Shown piece after piece: positions 24,838-34,701 of a stretch of 64,000 bases of DNA. The notes under the pieces are model-generated. The model saw only the letters and a program-made list of their open reading frames with translations. It ran no database searches and was not told the DNA's origin. Position 1 is the stretch's first letter. The number at the start of each line of letters is the position of its first letter. The position numbers and the translations under genes are program-made. This stretch comes from Qipengyuania sp. SS22. Lineage in GTDB: Bacteria > Pseudomonadota > Alphaproteobacteria > Sphingomonadales > Sphingomonadaceae. The stretch lies in the NCBI RefSeq assembly GCF_025736935.1, contig NZ_CP107048.1, forward strand, positions 1,364,001 through 1,428,000. Reading direction: 5' to 3'.

Positions 24838-25842
24838 CTAGGGCGCTTCGCGCTGTTCGGTGGCCTGCGCGAGGATCACCGAGAAACGCCTTTCGCTATC
24901 GGTCCAGCGTTTGACCGGCGTCCAGCCGCCCGCAAGCAGCAGCATATTGGCGCTGCGGCGGGTGAATTTGTGGCTGTTCTCGGTGTGGATGCTGTCGCCC
25001 TGCTGCATCGCGAAATTTTCGCCCGAAACCGCGAAGTCGATATCGCGCGTGGCCTTCAGATGCATTTCGATCCGCGCCAGCCGGTCGTTCCACACCGCGT
25101 CATGCTCCAGCGCATCGGCGGGGATGGTGCCGCCGAGCTCGCGATTAATGCGCGTGACGAGGTTCTTGTTGAACGCGCCAGTCACGCCATCAGCATCGTC
25201 ATAGGCAGCTTCGAGCACCTCGCGGTCTTTCACCAGATCCATGCCGATCAGCAGCATCGCGCTGTCGCTTTCGCCCTCGTCCGCACCCAGCGTCGCGCGC
25301 ATCGAGCGCAGCAGATCGACCGCGGTACGCGGGACCATGTTGCCGATGGTCGAGCCGGGAAAGAAGCCCAGCCGGGCAAGCGGTTCGACCGCCTCGGGCA
25401 GCGTGACGCGGCGCATGAAATCGGCTTCGACCGGATGGACCGGCAGGCCGGGGAACTTCTGCCCCAGCCCGGCGGCGCTTTCGCGCAGGAAATCGCCCGA
25501 GATATCGAGCGGGACATAGGCCGCGGGCGCAATCGCCTCGAGCAGCAGCGGGGTCTTGACCGAGCTGCCCGAACCGAATTCGACCACTGCCCTGCCCGGC
25601 CCGATCAGCTCGGCGAATTCGGCACCGCGCGCTGCGAGGATCTCGGTCTCTGCACGGGTCGGGTAATATTCCTCGACCCCGGTGATCCGTTCGAACAGGC
25701 GTGAGCCTTCCTCGTCGTAGAACCACCGCGCGGGGATCGCTTTCTGCTGCTGGCGCAGGCCCTTGAGCACATCGGCACGGAAGGCCCGGTCGACGCCGGT
25801 CTCGTCAAGATCGACGAGGGCAATGCCACTATCGGAAGTCAT
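24838..25842 (-). CDS. egtD: L-histidine N(alpha)-methyltransferase EgtD
   Basis: SAM-dependent enzyme that trimethylates histidine to hercynine, the first step of ergothioneine synthesis. The 334-residue protein contains the SAM-binding VVEFGSGSSVKTPLLLEA, ARWFYDEEGSRLFERIT and EEYYPTRAE motifs of the family. FFPGSTIGN and ENSHKFT complete the pattern. ATG 25842 shares one base with the egtB stop (TGATG), so the two are coupled. No egtA, egtC or egtE is in the window, as is common in proteobacteria, where the later steps are encoded elsewhere or bypassed. Confidence 0.94.
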   Translation of the reverse strand: MTSDSGIALVDLDETGVDRAFRADVLKGLRQQQKAIPARWFYDEEGSRLFERITGVEEYYPTRAETEILAARGAEFAELIGPGRAVVEFGSGSSVKTPLLLEAIAPAAYVPLDISGDFLRESAAGLGQKFPGLPVHPVEADFMRRVTLPEAVEPLARLGFFPGSTIGNMVPRTAVDLLRSMRATLGADEGESDSAMLLIGMDLVKDREVLEAAYDDADGVTGAFNKNLVTRINRELGGTIPADALEHDAVWNDRLARIEMHLKATRDIDFAVSGENFAMQQGDSIHTENSHKFTRRSANMLLLAGGWTPVKRWTDSERRFSVILAQATEQREAP

Positions 25843-27095
25843 CAAATGTCCTTTGCCAGCCTCAGGCCGGTGAATTGCCACCGCTGATGCGGGTAGAAGA
25901 AGTTGCGATAGCTCGACCGTGAATGCCCGCGCGGAGTGGCGCAGCTGGCCCCCCTGAGGACGAACTGGCCGCTCATGAATTTGCCATTGTATTCGCCCAC
26001 CGCGCCTTCGGCGGGCTGGAAACGCGGATAAGGCAGATAGGCCGAACGGGTGAATTGCCAGCAATCGCCGAACAGCCCGGTGTTGCCACGCGGGAGCGGC
26101 GGCGCTGCCTCGTCGAGCTGGTTGCCGCCGAGCGGGTCGTGCGCAGGCGCTTGCCCCTCCTGCCCGCGGGCGATCGCTTCCCATTCGAATTCGGTCGGCA
26201 GGCGTTGGCCCGCCCAGCTCGCGAAGGCATCGGCTTCGAAATAGGAGATATGCGTGACCGGGGCAGCGGGATCGCGATCCTGCCAGCCGGCATGGGTGAA
26301 CTGCTCGCCGTCGTTCCAGTAGAGCGGCGCGCACACGCCGTGTTCACGCACCCAGGCCCAGCCATCGGACAGCCACAGGCTGGCGGTATCATAGCCGCCA
26401 TCGGCGATGAAATCGGCCCATTCGCCATTCGTCACCAGCCGCGACGACAGTGCAAAGGGTTCGAGCAGCACGCGATGCGCCGGGCCTTCGTTGTCGAAGG
26501 CAAAACCATCCGCCTGGTGGCCGATCCGCGCGATGCCGCCGGGATGCGCAAGCCAGTCATCCGCCTGCGGCGCGGCGGCGTGCATGGGCGCATCCCACAT
26601 CGCCACGCCAAGCGGGTTCTGGAACAGCGCGTGCTTGATGTCGGTCAGCAACAATTCCTGGTGCTGCTGTTCATGGCTAAGCCCGAGTTCGATCAGCGGC
26701 GCGAGCTCCTCGCGCTCGAACAGCGGTGCTATTGCGGCATCGACATGCGCGCGCCAGTGGCGGATATCCGCCAGCGTCGGACGCGACAGCATCCCGCGCG
26801 AAAAGCGGTGGATCCGCTCGCCTTCGGCTTCGTAATAGGAATTGAACACGAAGGGCCAGCGCTCGTCGAACAGCGTGTAACCGTCGAGATGGTCGCGCAG
26901 CAGGAAGGTTTCCCAGAACCACGTCGTATGCGCCAGATGCCATTTGGCGGGGCTGGCATCTTCCATCGACTGGATCGTCGCATCGGCTTCGGACAGCGGG
27001 GCGGCCAGCGCCTCGCTCAGCCGGCGAACCGATGCATAGCGGGCTTCGAGGCCCTCCCCCAACATGTGGCGCGATTGCGGCTGGGCATGCGACAT
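25842..27095 (-). CDS. egtB: Ergothioneine biosynthesis sulfoxide synthase EgtB
   Basis: Non-haem iron enzyme that oxidatively couples hercynine with a thiol (gamma-glutamylcysteine or cysteine). The N-terminal DinB-like domain provides the iron ligands: H56 in HLAHTTWF, then H141/H145 in SHEQQHQE. The C-terminal formylglycine-generating-enzyme-like domain ends RGASCATPRGHSRSSYRNFF. The 417-residue length is typical. ATG 27095 (MSHAQPQSRH) has a GGGGG/GGTTGG site; a longer in-frame TTG start was rejected. It is first in the egtB-egtD pair. Which thiol it uses cannot be told from what I can see. Confidence 0.94.
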   Translation of the reverse strand: MSHAQPQSRHMLGEGLEARYASVRRLSEALAAPLSEADATIQSMEDASPAKWHLAHTTWFWETFLLRDHLDGYTLFDERWPFVFNSYYEAEGERIHRFSRGMLSRPTLADIRHWRAHVDAAIAPLFEREELAPLIELGLSHEQQHQELLLTDIKHALFQNPLGVAMWDAPMHAAAPQADDWLAHPGGIARIGHQADGFAFDNEGPAHRVLLEPFALSSRLVTNGEWADFIADGGYDTASLWLSDGWAWVREHGVCAPLYWNDGEQFTHAGWQDRDPAAPVTHISYFEADAFASWAGQRLPTEFEWEAIARGQEGQAPAHDPLGGNQLDEAAPPLPRGNTGLFGDCWQFTRSAYLPYPRFQPAEGAVGEYNGKFMSGQFVLRGASCATPRGHSRSSYRNFFYPHQRWQFTGLRLAKDI

Positions 27096-27285
27096 CGCCA
27101 ACCCCCTACGTAGCGATCGCCGAGCGTTGGCAACCACAATCCATCATGGCGCAATTCAAAACAGGTTTAAAGACCGGGGGCAAAAAACCATGATCGAACA
27201 GGGGAATGACGCGCATTTTGGGTTAATGCGGGGCCGGTTCTTAGGTTCCGGCAGGCACCGGAGATGATGCTTCGAATTCCCGCGA

Positions 27286-28659
27286 TCAGGCGGCGTCGGC
27301 CTGTCGGATACCGTGTTCCTCATTGAGCATTTCGGCGATGAGGAAAGCCAGCTCGAGCGATTGCGCGGCATTGAGACGCGGGTCGCAATGCGTGTGATAG
27401 CGATCCTTGAGCGCTTCATCGGTAATCGCCACCGCGCCGCCGACGCATTCGGTCACGTCCTGCCCGGTCATCTCGACATGGATCCCGCCGGGATGCGTGC
27501 CTTCGGCGCGGTGGACCGCGAAGAAGCCCTTCACCTCGGTCAGGATGCGGTCGAAGGGCCGCGTCTTGTAGCCGCTGTCCGATTTGACGACATTGCCGTG
27601 CATCGGGTCGCAGCTCCACACCACCGGATGGCCTTCGGCCTTCACCGCACGGACGAGGCGCGGCAGGCCGTCCTCGACCTTGTCGTGGCCAAAGCGGCTG
27701 ATCAGCGTGATCCGCCCCGGCTCGCGCGCGGGGTTGAGCGTGTCGAGCAGCTTGAGCAGCGCATCGGTTTCCAGGCTCGGCCCGCATTTCATGCCCAGCG
27801 GATTGCCGATGCCGCGCGCGAATTCGATATGCGCGCTGTTCTCGAAGCGCGTCCGGTCACCGATCCAGACCATATGCGCGCTGGTATCGTACCATTCGCC
27901 AGTCAGGCTGTCGCGGCGGGTCAGCGCCTGTTCGTAAGGCAGTAACAGCGCTTCATGGCTGGTGTAGAAGCTGGTGCGCTGCAATTGCGGCACCACCTGC
28001 GGATCGACCCCGCACGCCTCCATGAAATCGAGCGCTTCGCCAATCCGGTCGGCCACGTCGGAGAACTTATCCGCCCACGGGCTGCGGCCCATGAATTCGA
28101 GCGTCCACTGGTGGACCTGCCGCAGATTGGCATAGCCGCCGGTGGCGAAGGCGCGCAGCAGGTTGAGCGTGGCGGCGGCCTGCGAATAGGCGCGGACCAT
28201 GCGCTGCGGATCATTGGTGCGCGTCGCGGCGTCGAATTCGATACCGTTGATATTGTCGCCGAAATAGCTCGGCAACGTGACATCGCCCTGCGTTTCGGTG
28301 TTCGAGCTGCGCGGCTTGGCAAACTGTCCCGCCATGCGCCCGACCTTGACCACCGGTTTCTTGCTGGCGAAGGTCATCACCACCGCCATCTGCAGCAGCA
28401 CGCGGAAGGTGTCGCGGATGTTGTTGGGGTGGAACTCGGCAAAGCTTTCGGCGCAGTCGCCGCCCTGCAGCAGGAAGGCGCGCCCTTCGGCGACATCGGC
28501 GAGATCGGCCTTGAGCGCGCGCGCCTCGCCCGCAAACACCAGCGGCGGATGCGTTTCGAGCGTGGTGGTCGCAGCCTCGAGCGCGGCCGGGTCGAGATAG
28601 TCGGGCAAGTGCCTTGCCTCGTATCCCTGCCAGCTATCGGGTGCCCAATTGGTCGCCAT
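27286..28659 (-). CDS. Class II 3-deoxy-7-phosphoheptulonate synthase
   Basis: Plant-type DAHP synthase that condenses phosphoenolpyruvate and erythrose-4-phosphate, the first step of the shikimate pathway. The product has the family's [42 protein letters not shown] and WSCDPMHGN motifs and the metal-binding [13 protein letters not shown] segment. ATG 28659 ([10 protein letters not shown]) fits the family start; a second in-frame ATG lies 12 nt upstream. It stands alone between egtB and the M16 protease. The 190-nt gap downstream of it holds no recognisable gene or strong terminator. Confidence 0.95.
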   Translation of the reverse strand: MATNWAPDSWQGYEARHLPDYLDPAALEAATTTLETHPPLVFAGEARALKADLADVAEGRAFLLQGGDCAESFAEFHPNNIRDTFRVLLQMAVVMTFASKKPVVKVGRMAGQFAKPRSSNTETQGDVTLPSYFGDNINGIEFDAATRTNDPQRMVRAYSQAAATLNLLRAFATGGYANLRQVHQWTLEFMGRSPWADKFSDVADRIGEALDFMEACGVDPQVVPQLQRTSFYTSHEALLLPYEQALTRRDSLTGEWYDTSAHMVWIGDRTRFENSAHIEFARGIGNPLGMKCGPSLETDALLKLLDTLNPAREPGRITLISRFGHDKVEDGLPRLVRAVKAEGHPVVWSCDPMHGNVVKSDSGYKTRPFDRILTEVKGFFAVHRAEGTHPGGIHVEMTGQDVTECVGGAVAITDEALKDRYHTHCDPRLNAAQSLELAFLIAEMLNEEHGIRQADAA

Positions 28660-28781
28660 TGTCTTTTCCATTTACGGCGCCGGGAATGGCGCCAGATTGC
28701 CCGCCTGTAGCAGACGAGGCGGCATCATGTCGCAAGCAGCATTTGCTTGGCCAGCGTAAAAAGTCGATTGCAGTGACCGGA

Positions 28782-31730
28782 TCAGCGTCCCGCGACGGCG
28801 TCCCCGCCACCCGATGCGGTGACCACTTCCTGCCCCTGCGGGATGACCGCCAGCCGCCAGCCCTCACGCGATCCGAAGTATTTCTGCGCCAACGCCTGCA
28901 GATCGGCGGGTGTCGTCTGCGTATAATCGGACAGCAGGAAACGCAGCATCGGGATGCGGCGCGCGTCTACGGTCGCCCCTTCGAGCTGGTAGAGCCAGAA
29001 CAAATTGCCGGTCGACGCACGGCTGACATATTGCCGCAGCGGTTCGACCACGCGGTTGTACTCGTCCTCGCCCACCGGCGCACTCGCCAATTCCTTGGCG
29101 ATGCGTTCGGCTTCGGCGAAGAAGACCGGCACATCCTCGGGGCGCAGCTGGGCCAGTGCGGCGATCCGTCCGCCGCTGTTCACATCGCTCGGCCAGTCGG
29201 ACCGCACGACAGGGGAGTAGCTTGCCCCGGCATGTTCGCGCATCGCGTCCATCAACCGGTTGTTGAACAGCGAGGTCAGCACTTCGAGACGGCGCGATTC
29301 GCGCAGGTTCTCGACCCCCGCGCCGCTAGGCCAGGCGATCACTGCCGCGGCCTGGTTGGCATCGCCGCGATGATGCCGGACCACGGTCGCGCCCGCTTCG
29401 GGGAAGTCGACCGCGCGGTCGAGCACGGCGGCCGAAGGCGCTTCACGCAGGGCCAGCGCGCCGAATGTCCGGCGCAGCGCATCGACCGTTTCCGCCTTGT
29501 CGAATTCGCCGAATACCAACACTTCGACCGGACCCTGCGCGAGCAAGGGCTCCCAAAACTCGCGGAAGCCTGCGGGCGTCGCCGCATCGTACATTTCGGG
29601 CGTCGGGGTGCGGAAGCGCGGATCGCTGTCGCGCACCAGATATTCCAGATCGCGCTGCAAGACGCCGCCAGGATTGGAGCCATAGCTTTCATAGGCCAGC
29701 TTGCCTGCTGCCTTGGCGCGGATCACCGGGTTCGGATCCCAGCCGGGCATCGCCAGCTTGGCGGCGAAGAGATAGAGCTGTTCCTCCAGATCCTGCTCGC
29801 GCGTCTGTGCGTAGAAAGTGAAGGCGCCATCGCCGACCTGGAAATCGAAGCCGAACTTGCGCCCGGTGGCGAGCACGTCGAGCTCTTCCTGTCCCAGTTC
29901 ACCGATCCCCGATCCGATCAGCGCGGCATAGCCAAGGTTGGCATAGACTGCATCGTCGGGGTCGATCGCGCGATAGCCCGCGCCGAAGCGCACCTTGACC
30001 GCGACGCGGCCGGGTTCGGCATCGTTCGCCCACAGGATCGCCTTGACGCCATTGGCAAATTCGACCTGTTCGATGTCGAGCACACCGATCGGTGCCTGCG
30101 TGGCAATCTCGCCCGGCTCGCCCACGGGCGGCAATTCGTCGAAGGAAATCGCCTGCGCGGCAATGCGCGCTTCGCCATCGGCGGCAATGTCTTCACTCAG
30201 CGCGGCGCGGATCGCCTCCTCGCTCGCCTCGCCCGTGGTCGGGGTGACATAGGCGGCGCGGATCACATCGCCCGCAAACAGCGCGCGGGTGTGGTCGAGC
30301 ACGCGTTCGGGCGTCAGTGTCGCCTTCATCGAATTGAACACCGTCAGCACGGTTTCGGGCGCGGCTATCGCCTCGCGGATATCGACCGCATTGACGACAT
30401 CGTCGGCCAATCGCGGCCCGGGCAGCACGCGGCGCTGTTCGACCTGGCTGGTGAAGACGATCTCGAATTCCGCCAGTTCGCGGTCGATCTCTTCCTGCGA
30501 CGGCGGGGTCGCCAGCGCATCGGCAATGACGCCGCGAATATCGTCGAGCGCAGCCTTCCAGTCGCCGGTCAGCGGGGCGAAATTGACAAAGGTCATGTCG
30601 GCCGAGCGGCTGACATCGTCCTGCGACACTTGCGCGTAGAGATAGCTACCCCCCGCCCGTGCCCGCGATTCGAGGCGGCGGTTGATCAGCGCCTGCGCCA
30701 AAGCATCGCGCAGCAGGCCTTCGTTATAGGCCACCGTGTCCTGTACCGGGCGCCACGGCCGCATCACTGCATAGGTGAACGAACGCGGCAGGTCGGGTTC
30801 TACGATGACGCCGATCTCACCCACCGGATTGTCCGCATCGGCGCCCGCGGGGGCCGCCGGATCGCCGAACGCAGGCGCAGGCACATGCGGCCCGTCACCC
30901 TGCCAGTCGCCGAACCATGCCTCGATTTCGGCGGCAAGCTGCTTGGGGTCCATGTCGCCGGTGGCCACGACGACCACGTTTTCGGGACGGTACCAGCGCT
31001 TGTAGAAGGCACTGACGCTCGCCCCGGTGGCAGCGGCAAGCGTTTCTTCGGTCCCGATCGGCGTGCGCGTGGCGAGCCGTTGCCCGGCGAACAGCACTTC
31101 GCGGCTGCCATTGCCCGCACGTTCGCCCGGACCGCCGCGTTCGCGCTTTTCGGCCATCACGATGGGCACTTCGGCGCGGACATTGGCATCGCTCAGCACC
31201 GGACTGCGCACCATGCCCGACAGCAGCTTCATGCTTTCGGCCAGCTTGGTGGTCGAGATATTGGGCAGGTCGAGCTTGAACACGGTGTGCGTGGGGCTGG
31301 TTTCGGCATTGGTATCGCTGCCGAAAGTCGCGCCAAGCCGCTGCCAGGTCGGGATCGCCTCTGCCGGGCCGAGATATTTGCTTTCGCGGAACAGCAAATG
31401 TTCGAGCAGATGCGCATAGCCGCGCTCGCTCTCTTCCTCGTGCAGCGATCCGGCGTCGATCCGCACGCGGACCGACACCTGGTCGGGCGGGACGCCATTG
31501 TTGCGCACTGCATAGCGCACGCCATTGGGCAGTTCGCCGAAGGTCCATTCCTCGTCGCGCGGGACATCGCTGCCCTCGTAAATCCACGGCGTGCCGTCGG
31601 CGGGCGTGAGATATTGCGGCGTGGGCGCCGCAGGTTCCTGCGATGACAGGGGCTGCGAAGCGAGCAGCACAGCGGGAAGGACGAGCGCGAGACGCCGGAT
31701 GGCGCGCGGAAGATTGGTCATGAAGGGCAT
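28782..31730 (-). CDS. Periplasmic M16 (pitrilysin) family zinc protease
   Basis: The 982-residue metalloprotease begins with a signal peptide (RAIRRLALVLPAVLLASQPLSSQ) and carries the inverted zinc motif HxxEH at H107-E110-H111 (AHLLEHLLF), with a downstream glutamate region (FGSDTNAETSPTHTVFKLD). Two full M16 repeats follow, so it is the long two-domain type. ATG 31730 or the ATG at 31721 could be used; neither has a clear Shine-Dalgarno. The opposite strand carries a 1010-codon open frame over the same region, which I treat as a composition artefact. It is a single gene, divergent from nfu. Confidence 0.92.
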   Translation of the reverse strand: MPFMTNLPRAIRRLALVLPAVLLASQPLSSQEPAAPTPQYLTPADGTPWIYEGSDVPRDEEWTFGELPNGVRYAVRNNGVPPDQVSVRVRIDAGSLHEEESERGYAHLLEHLLFRESKYLGPAEAIPTWQRLGATFGSDTNAETSPTHTVFKLDLPNISTTKLAESMKLLSGMVRSPVLSDANVRAEVPIVMAEKRERGGPGERAGNGSREVLFAGQRLATRTPIGTEETLAAATGASVSAFYKRWYRPENVVVVATGDMDPKQLAAEIEAWFGDWQGDGPHVPAPAFGDPAAPAGADADNPVGEIGVIVEPDLPRSFTYAVMRPWRPVQDTVAYNEGLLRDALAQALINRRLESRARAGGSYLYAQVSQDDVSRSADMTFVNFAPLTGDWKAALDDIRGVIADALATPPSQEEIDRELAEFEIVFTSQVEQRRVLPGPRLADDVVNAVDIREAIAAPETVLTVFNSMKATLTPERVLDHTRALFAGDVIRAAYVTPTTGEASEEAIRAALSEDIAADGEARIAAQAISFDELPPVGEPGEIATQAPIGVLDIEQVEFANGVKAILWANDAEPGRVAVKVRFGAGYRAIDPDDAVYANLGYAALIGSGIGELGQEELDVLATGRKFGFDFQVGDGAFTFYAQTREQDLEEQLYLFAAKLAMPGWDPNPVIRAKAAGKLAYESYGSNPGGVLQRDLEYLVRDSDPRFRTPTPEMYDAATPAGFREFWEPLLAQGPVEVLVFGEFDKAETVDALRRTFGALALREAPSAAVLDRAVDFPEAGATVVRHHRGDANQAAAVIAWPSGAGVENLRESRRLEVLTSLFNNRLMDAMREHAGASYSPVVRSDWPSDVNSGGRIAALAQLRPEDVPVFFAEAERIAKELASAPVGEDEYNRVVEPLRQYVSRASTGNLFWLYQLEGATVDARRIPMLRFLLSDYTQTTPADLQALAQKYFGSREGWRLAVIPQGQEVVTASGGGDAVAGR

Positions 31731-31822
31731 ATAGGAGGGCGACCTGTGAAGGCTAGGTGAATGTTACCTCTGCAAGCGTTCCTTCCTTGCCCCGGGTTCC
31801 CACCATTCCTACATCGCACATC

Positions 31823-32404
31823 ATGTTCATCGAGACCGAAACGACGCCCAATCCGGCGAGCCTGAAATTCCTCCCTGGCCAGCAGGTCATGACGCAGGGC
31901 ACGCGCGAGTTCGCCACCCCCGAAGCCGCGGAGGCCAGTCCGCTGGCGCAGGCGATCTTCGACACGGGCGAAGTCGTGAACGTGTTCTTCGGCGGCGATT
32001 TCGTCACCGTCACGGTCGCGCCGGGCGCCAGCTGGAGCGATCTCAAGCCGCAGGTACTGGCAATCCTGCTCGACCATTTCGTCTCGCAGGCACCGCTGTT
32101 CGCACCGGGCAGCGCCGGAGGCATCGCGGTCCCGCCCGAAGACGAAGGCATGCTGGTCGAAGAGCGCGAGGAAGATGGCGACATCATCGCGCAGATCAAC
32201 GAATTGCTCGAAACCCGCGTGCGCCCTGCCGTGGCGGGAGACGGCGGCGATATCCAGTATCGCGGCTATCGCGACGGCATTGTCCACCTGCAGATGCAGG
32301 GTGCCTGCTCGGGCTGTCCCTCCTCCACCGCCACGCTCAAGCACGGCATCGAGGGATTGCTGAAGCATTACGTGCCCGAGGTCGTCGAAGTCCGCGCCGC
32401 CTGA
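31823..32404 (+). CDS. NifU-like iron-sulfur carrier (Nfu type)
   Basis: The 193-residue scaffold/carrier delivers Fe-S clusters to apoproteins. It has the mitochondrial/alphaproteobacterial Nfu architecture: an N-terminal Nfu_N domain (MFIETETTPNPASLKFLPG) and a C-terminal NifU domain with the cluster ligands C162 and C165 in ACSGCPSS. ATG 31823 gives the canonical N-terminus; an in-frame ATG 66 nt upstream would add an unrelated extension. It is first in a rightward run with the RutE-like reductase and tsaB-rimI. Confidence 0.94.
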   Translation: MFIETETTPNPASLKFLPGQQVMTQGTREFATPEAAEASPLAQAIFDTGEVVNVFFGGDFVTVTVAPGASWSDLKPQVLAILLDHFVSQAPLFAPGSAGGIAVPPEDEGMLVEEREEDGDIIAQINELLETRVRPAVAGDGGDIQYRGYRDGIVHLQMQGACSGCPSSTATLKHGIEGLLKHYVPEVVEVRAA

Positions 32405-32432
32405 TCCCCCGACACCCGAAGGAATTCTTCCT

Positions 32433-33026
32433 GTGGCCGATACCCTTTCGCCCGACGCGCTCGACCTGATCTTCCGCGACGCGCGCAGCTATAACGGCTG
32501 GCTCGACAAGCCGGTCAGCGACGACCAGATCCACGCGATCTACGAATTGCTCAAGATGGCCCCGACGTCGGCCAATATGCAGCCTGCGCGGATCATCTGG
32601 GCCAAGTCCGCCGAAGCCAAGGCCAAGCTCGCGGAGCTGGCGATCGACGGCAACAAGGACAAGATCACCTCGGCCCCGGTGGTCGCGATCATCGGCTACG
32701 ATATCGATTTCCACGAGGAACTGCCGTGGCTGTTCCCGCACACCGACGCAAAGAGCTGGTTCGACGGCGACGAGGAAGGCCGCAAGGACGGCGCGTTCCG
32801 CAATTCCTCGCTGCAGGGGGCCTACCTGATGATCGCCGCGCGGGCGCTGGGGCTCGATTGCGGCCCGATGTCGGGCTTCGACAACGATGCGGTCGACAAG
32901 GCGTTCTTCGCCGACGAGCCGCGCCATCGCAGCAATTTCATCTGCGCCATCGGCTATGGAGATCGCGAAAGCATCTTCGCGCGCAGCCCGCGCCCCGACT
33001 TCGACAAGTTCAACCGTATCGACTGA
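32433..33026 (+). CDS. RutE-like malonic semialdehyde reductase (nitroreductase fold)
   Basis: The 197-residue NAD(P)H-dependent FMN protein is of the RutE/HadB type, annotated in relatives as malonic semialdehyde reductase or 3-hydroxypropanoate dehydrogenase. RSYNGWLDKPVSDDQI, KMAPTSANMQPARI and SSLQGAYLMIAARALGLDCGPM fit this subfamily. No other pyrimidine-degradation (rut) genes are nearby, so the physiological substrate is uncertain. The start is GTG at 32433, with AAGGA about 9 nt upstream. Confidence 0.88.
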   Translation: MADTLSPDALDLIFRDARSYNGWLDKPVSDDQIHAIYELLKMAPTSANMQPARIIWAKSAEAKAKLAELAIDGNKDKITSAPVVAIIGYDIDFHEELPWLFPHTDAKSWFDGDEEGRKDGAFRNSSLQGAYLMIAARALGLDCGPMSGFDNDAVDKAFFADEPRHRSNFICAIGYGDRESIFARSPRPDFDKFNRID

Positions 33027-33062
33027 CTTGCAGCCGCGCTTGTGCTGGGGCAGTGCGCGGTC

Positions 33063-33674
33063 ATGCGCATCCTTGCGATAGAAACTGCCACCGAGGCCTG
33101 TTCGGTCGCGCTGTTCGACAACGGCGCGCTGCTCGACGCGCGCCACGAAGTGCTGGGCCGCGGCCATGCCGAACGGCTTGTCCCGATGATTGCCGAATTG
33201 CCGGGCAAGGGCCGCGCCGACGAGATCCGCGTTTCGCTCGGGCCGGGCAGCTTTACCGGTGTGCGGATCGGGCTGGCGGTCGCGCGCGCGCTGGGAATCG
33301 CCTGGCACGCCGCAGTCCGCGGCTATCCCACACTGGCACTGGTCGCCGCGATGGCGCGGGGGGATAGCGGACAGACGGTGAGCGTGTGCATGACCGGCGG
33401 GCATAGCGAATGGTTCGTGCAGGACTTCGGCGGCGACGGCCTGCCGCTGGGCGCGGTCGCCTCCTTCCCTCCCGCCGATGCCGGGGCACGCAGCCTTGGC
33501 GACCTGCTTGCCGGGTCGAAGGCCGAAGAGCTTGGCGACCTTGCCGGTCGCACGCCCGATCCGGTCCGCCTGCCCGATGCACGCCATGTACCCGCCCTGC
33601 CCGACAGCCTGCTGCGCGACGATCTCGCCCCGCTTTACGGGCGCCCTCCGGATGCGAAGCTGCCGGGCGGATGA
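33063..33674 (+). CDS. tsaB: tRNA threonylcarbamoyladenosine biosynthesis protein TsaB
   Basis: Non-catalytic partner in the TsaBDE complex that makes t6A at position 37 of ANN-decoding tRNAs. The 203-residue ASKHA-fold protein begins MRILAIETATEACSVAL, then has GPGSFTGVRIGLAVARAL and YPTLALVAA. The C-terminal half is shorter and variable, as is usual. ATG 33063 gives the exact family start; an upstream frame extension was rejected. Its stop overlaps rimI by ATGA. Confidence 0.94.
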   Translation: MRILAIETATEACSVALFDNGALLDARHEVLGRGHAERLVPMIAELPGKGRADEIRVSLGPGSFTGVRIGLAVARALGIAWHAAVRGYPTLALVAAMARGDSGQTVSVCMTGGHSEWFVQDFGGDGLPLGAVASFPPADAGARSLGDLLAGSKAEELGDLAGRTPDPVRLPDARHVPALPDSLLRDDLAPLYGRPPDAKLPGG

Positions 33675-34123
33675 GCGAGCTCGACCAGTTGATGGCGGTC
33701 ATGGAGGCCGCCTTCGATCCGCGCTGGCGCGAAGCATGGACGCGCCAGCAGGTCGAGAACTCGCTGGCCATGCCGCACACCTACGCGATTCTACTCGATG
33801 CCGAAGGCGAGCCAATAATCGGCACGAATGTTGCCGCCGGCTTCATTCTCGCCAAGCGGGCGCCGGGCGAAGAGGAGATGCTGTTGATCGGCGTCCGTCC
33901 CGAACTGCGCGGACGAGGACTTGGCCGGAAGCTGATCGAGACTTTCGCCCGAGTGGCGTTCGACGGCGGCGCAGAACGTATATTCTTGGAAATGCGCGCG
34001 AATAACCCCGCCGAGACACTTTATCGCGACTGCGGGTTCGAACCGATCGGCCGCCGGGTCGATTATTACCGGACCATCGACGGCACCCCGCTCGACGCGA
34101 TTACCTTCGCGCGGAAGTTGTAA
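33671..34123 (+). CDS. rimI: Ribosomal-protein-alanine-type N-acetyltransferase RimI
   Basis: GNAT acetyltransferase, 150 residues. The acetyl-CoA loop reads LLIGVRPELRGRGLGRKLIE, followed by FLEMRANNPAETLYRDCGFEPIGRR and YYRTIDG, the classic RimI ending. RimI N-acetylates ribosomal S18 and other proteins. It starts at ATG 33671 by overlap with the tsaB stop; tsaB-rimI adjacency is widespread. The next gene, mucR, starts 112 nt later after an AT-rich region. Confidence 0.92.
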   Translation: MSELDQLMAVMEAAFDPRWREAWTRQQVENSLAMPHTYAILLDAEGEPIIGTNVAAGFILAKRAPGEEEMLLIGVRPELRGRGLGRKLIETFARVAFDGGAERIFLEMRANNPAETLYRDCGFEPIGRRVDYYRTIDGTPLDAITFARKL

Positions 34124-34235
34124 ACGCGCGACAAGAATAACCTTGTCCAACAGTCGTTGCATTTTCTTGTCGATTTTATACAATGCCGCCGGAGTGGGTC
34201 GCGACACGGATAAAATCCCCAAATTTTGAAGGTAA

Positions 34236-34676
34236 ATGATGGAAGATTTGAACACCGACATGGGCGAGACCCTGATTACGCTAACCTCGGACATTGTGGC
34301 GGCCCATGTGAGCAATAACAGCGTTGCGGTCGACGAAGTGCCGACGCTGATCTCGAACATCTACAACGCACTTTCGGGGCTTGGCGGAACCGAACCCGAA
34401 GAAGAGAAGCCCGAACCTGCGGTGCCCATTCGTTCGTCGGTGAAGAAAGATTACATCGTCTGCCTCGAAGACGGGAAGAAGATGAAGATGCTGAAGCGGC
34501 ATCTCAAAACCGCCTACGACATGACCCCTGAGGAATATCGCGCGCGCTGGAACCTGCCCGCCGATTACCCGATGGTCGCCCCCGCCTATGCCGAAAAGCG
34601 GCGCGAGCTGGCAGTCAAGATCGGACTGGGCCGCAAACCCGGTCAGAAGCGCGGCCGTAAGAAGAAGGAAGCGTAA
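34236..34676 (+). CDS. Ros/MucR-family transcriptional regulator
   Basis: The 146-residue global regulator is of the Ros/MucR family, alphaproteobacterial H-NS-like proteins that bind AT-rich promoter DNA. The N-terminal helix mediates oligomerisation; the DNA-binding domain spans VCLEDGKKMKMLKRHL and DMTPEEYRARWNLP, then a basic tail (RKPGQKRGRKKK). The zinc site is incomplete: C76, D79, H89, but Y94 where the last histidine is expected. Upstream, 34124-34235 is clearly AT-rich, a plausible autoregulatory target. ATG 34236 follows AAGG; a second ATG is immediately next. A strong terminator follows, directly before fur. Confidence 0.92.
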   Translation: MMEDLNTDMGETLITLTSDIVAAHVSNNSVAVDEVPTLISNIYNALSGLGGTEPEEEKPEPAVPIRSSVKKDYIVCLEDGKKMKMLKRHLKTAYDMTPEEYRARWNLPADYPMVAPAYAEKRRELAVKIGLGRKPGQKRGRKKKEA

Positions 34677-34701
34677 AGCCCTTCGGTTCGCCTTGAGCAA
34701 G

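Noticed and set aside
28614..31646. 1010-codon open frame on the + strand opposite the M16 protease
   Set aside because: Arg/Gly/His/Asp-rich composition with no recognisable domain, lying entirely antisense to a clear protease. In GC-rich DNA a strong coding strand commonly leaves the opposite frame free of stops.
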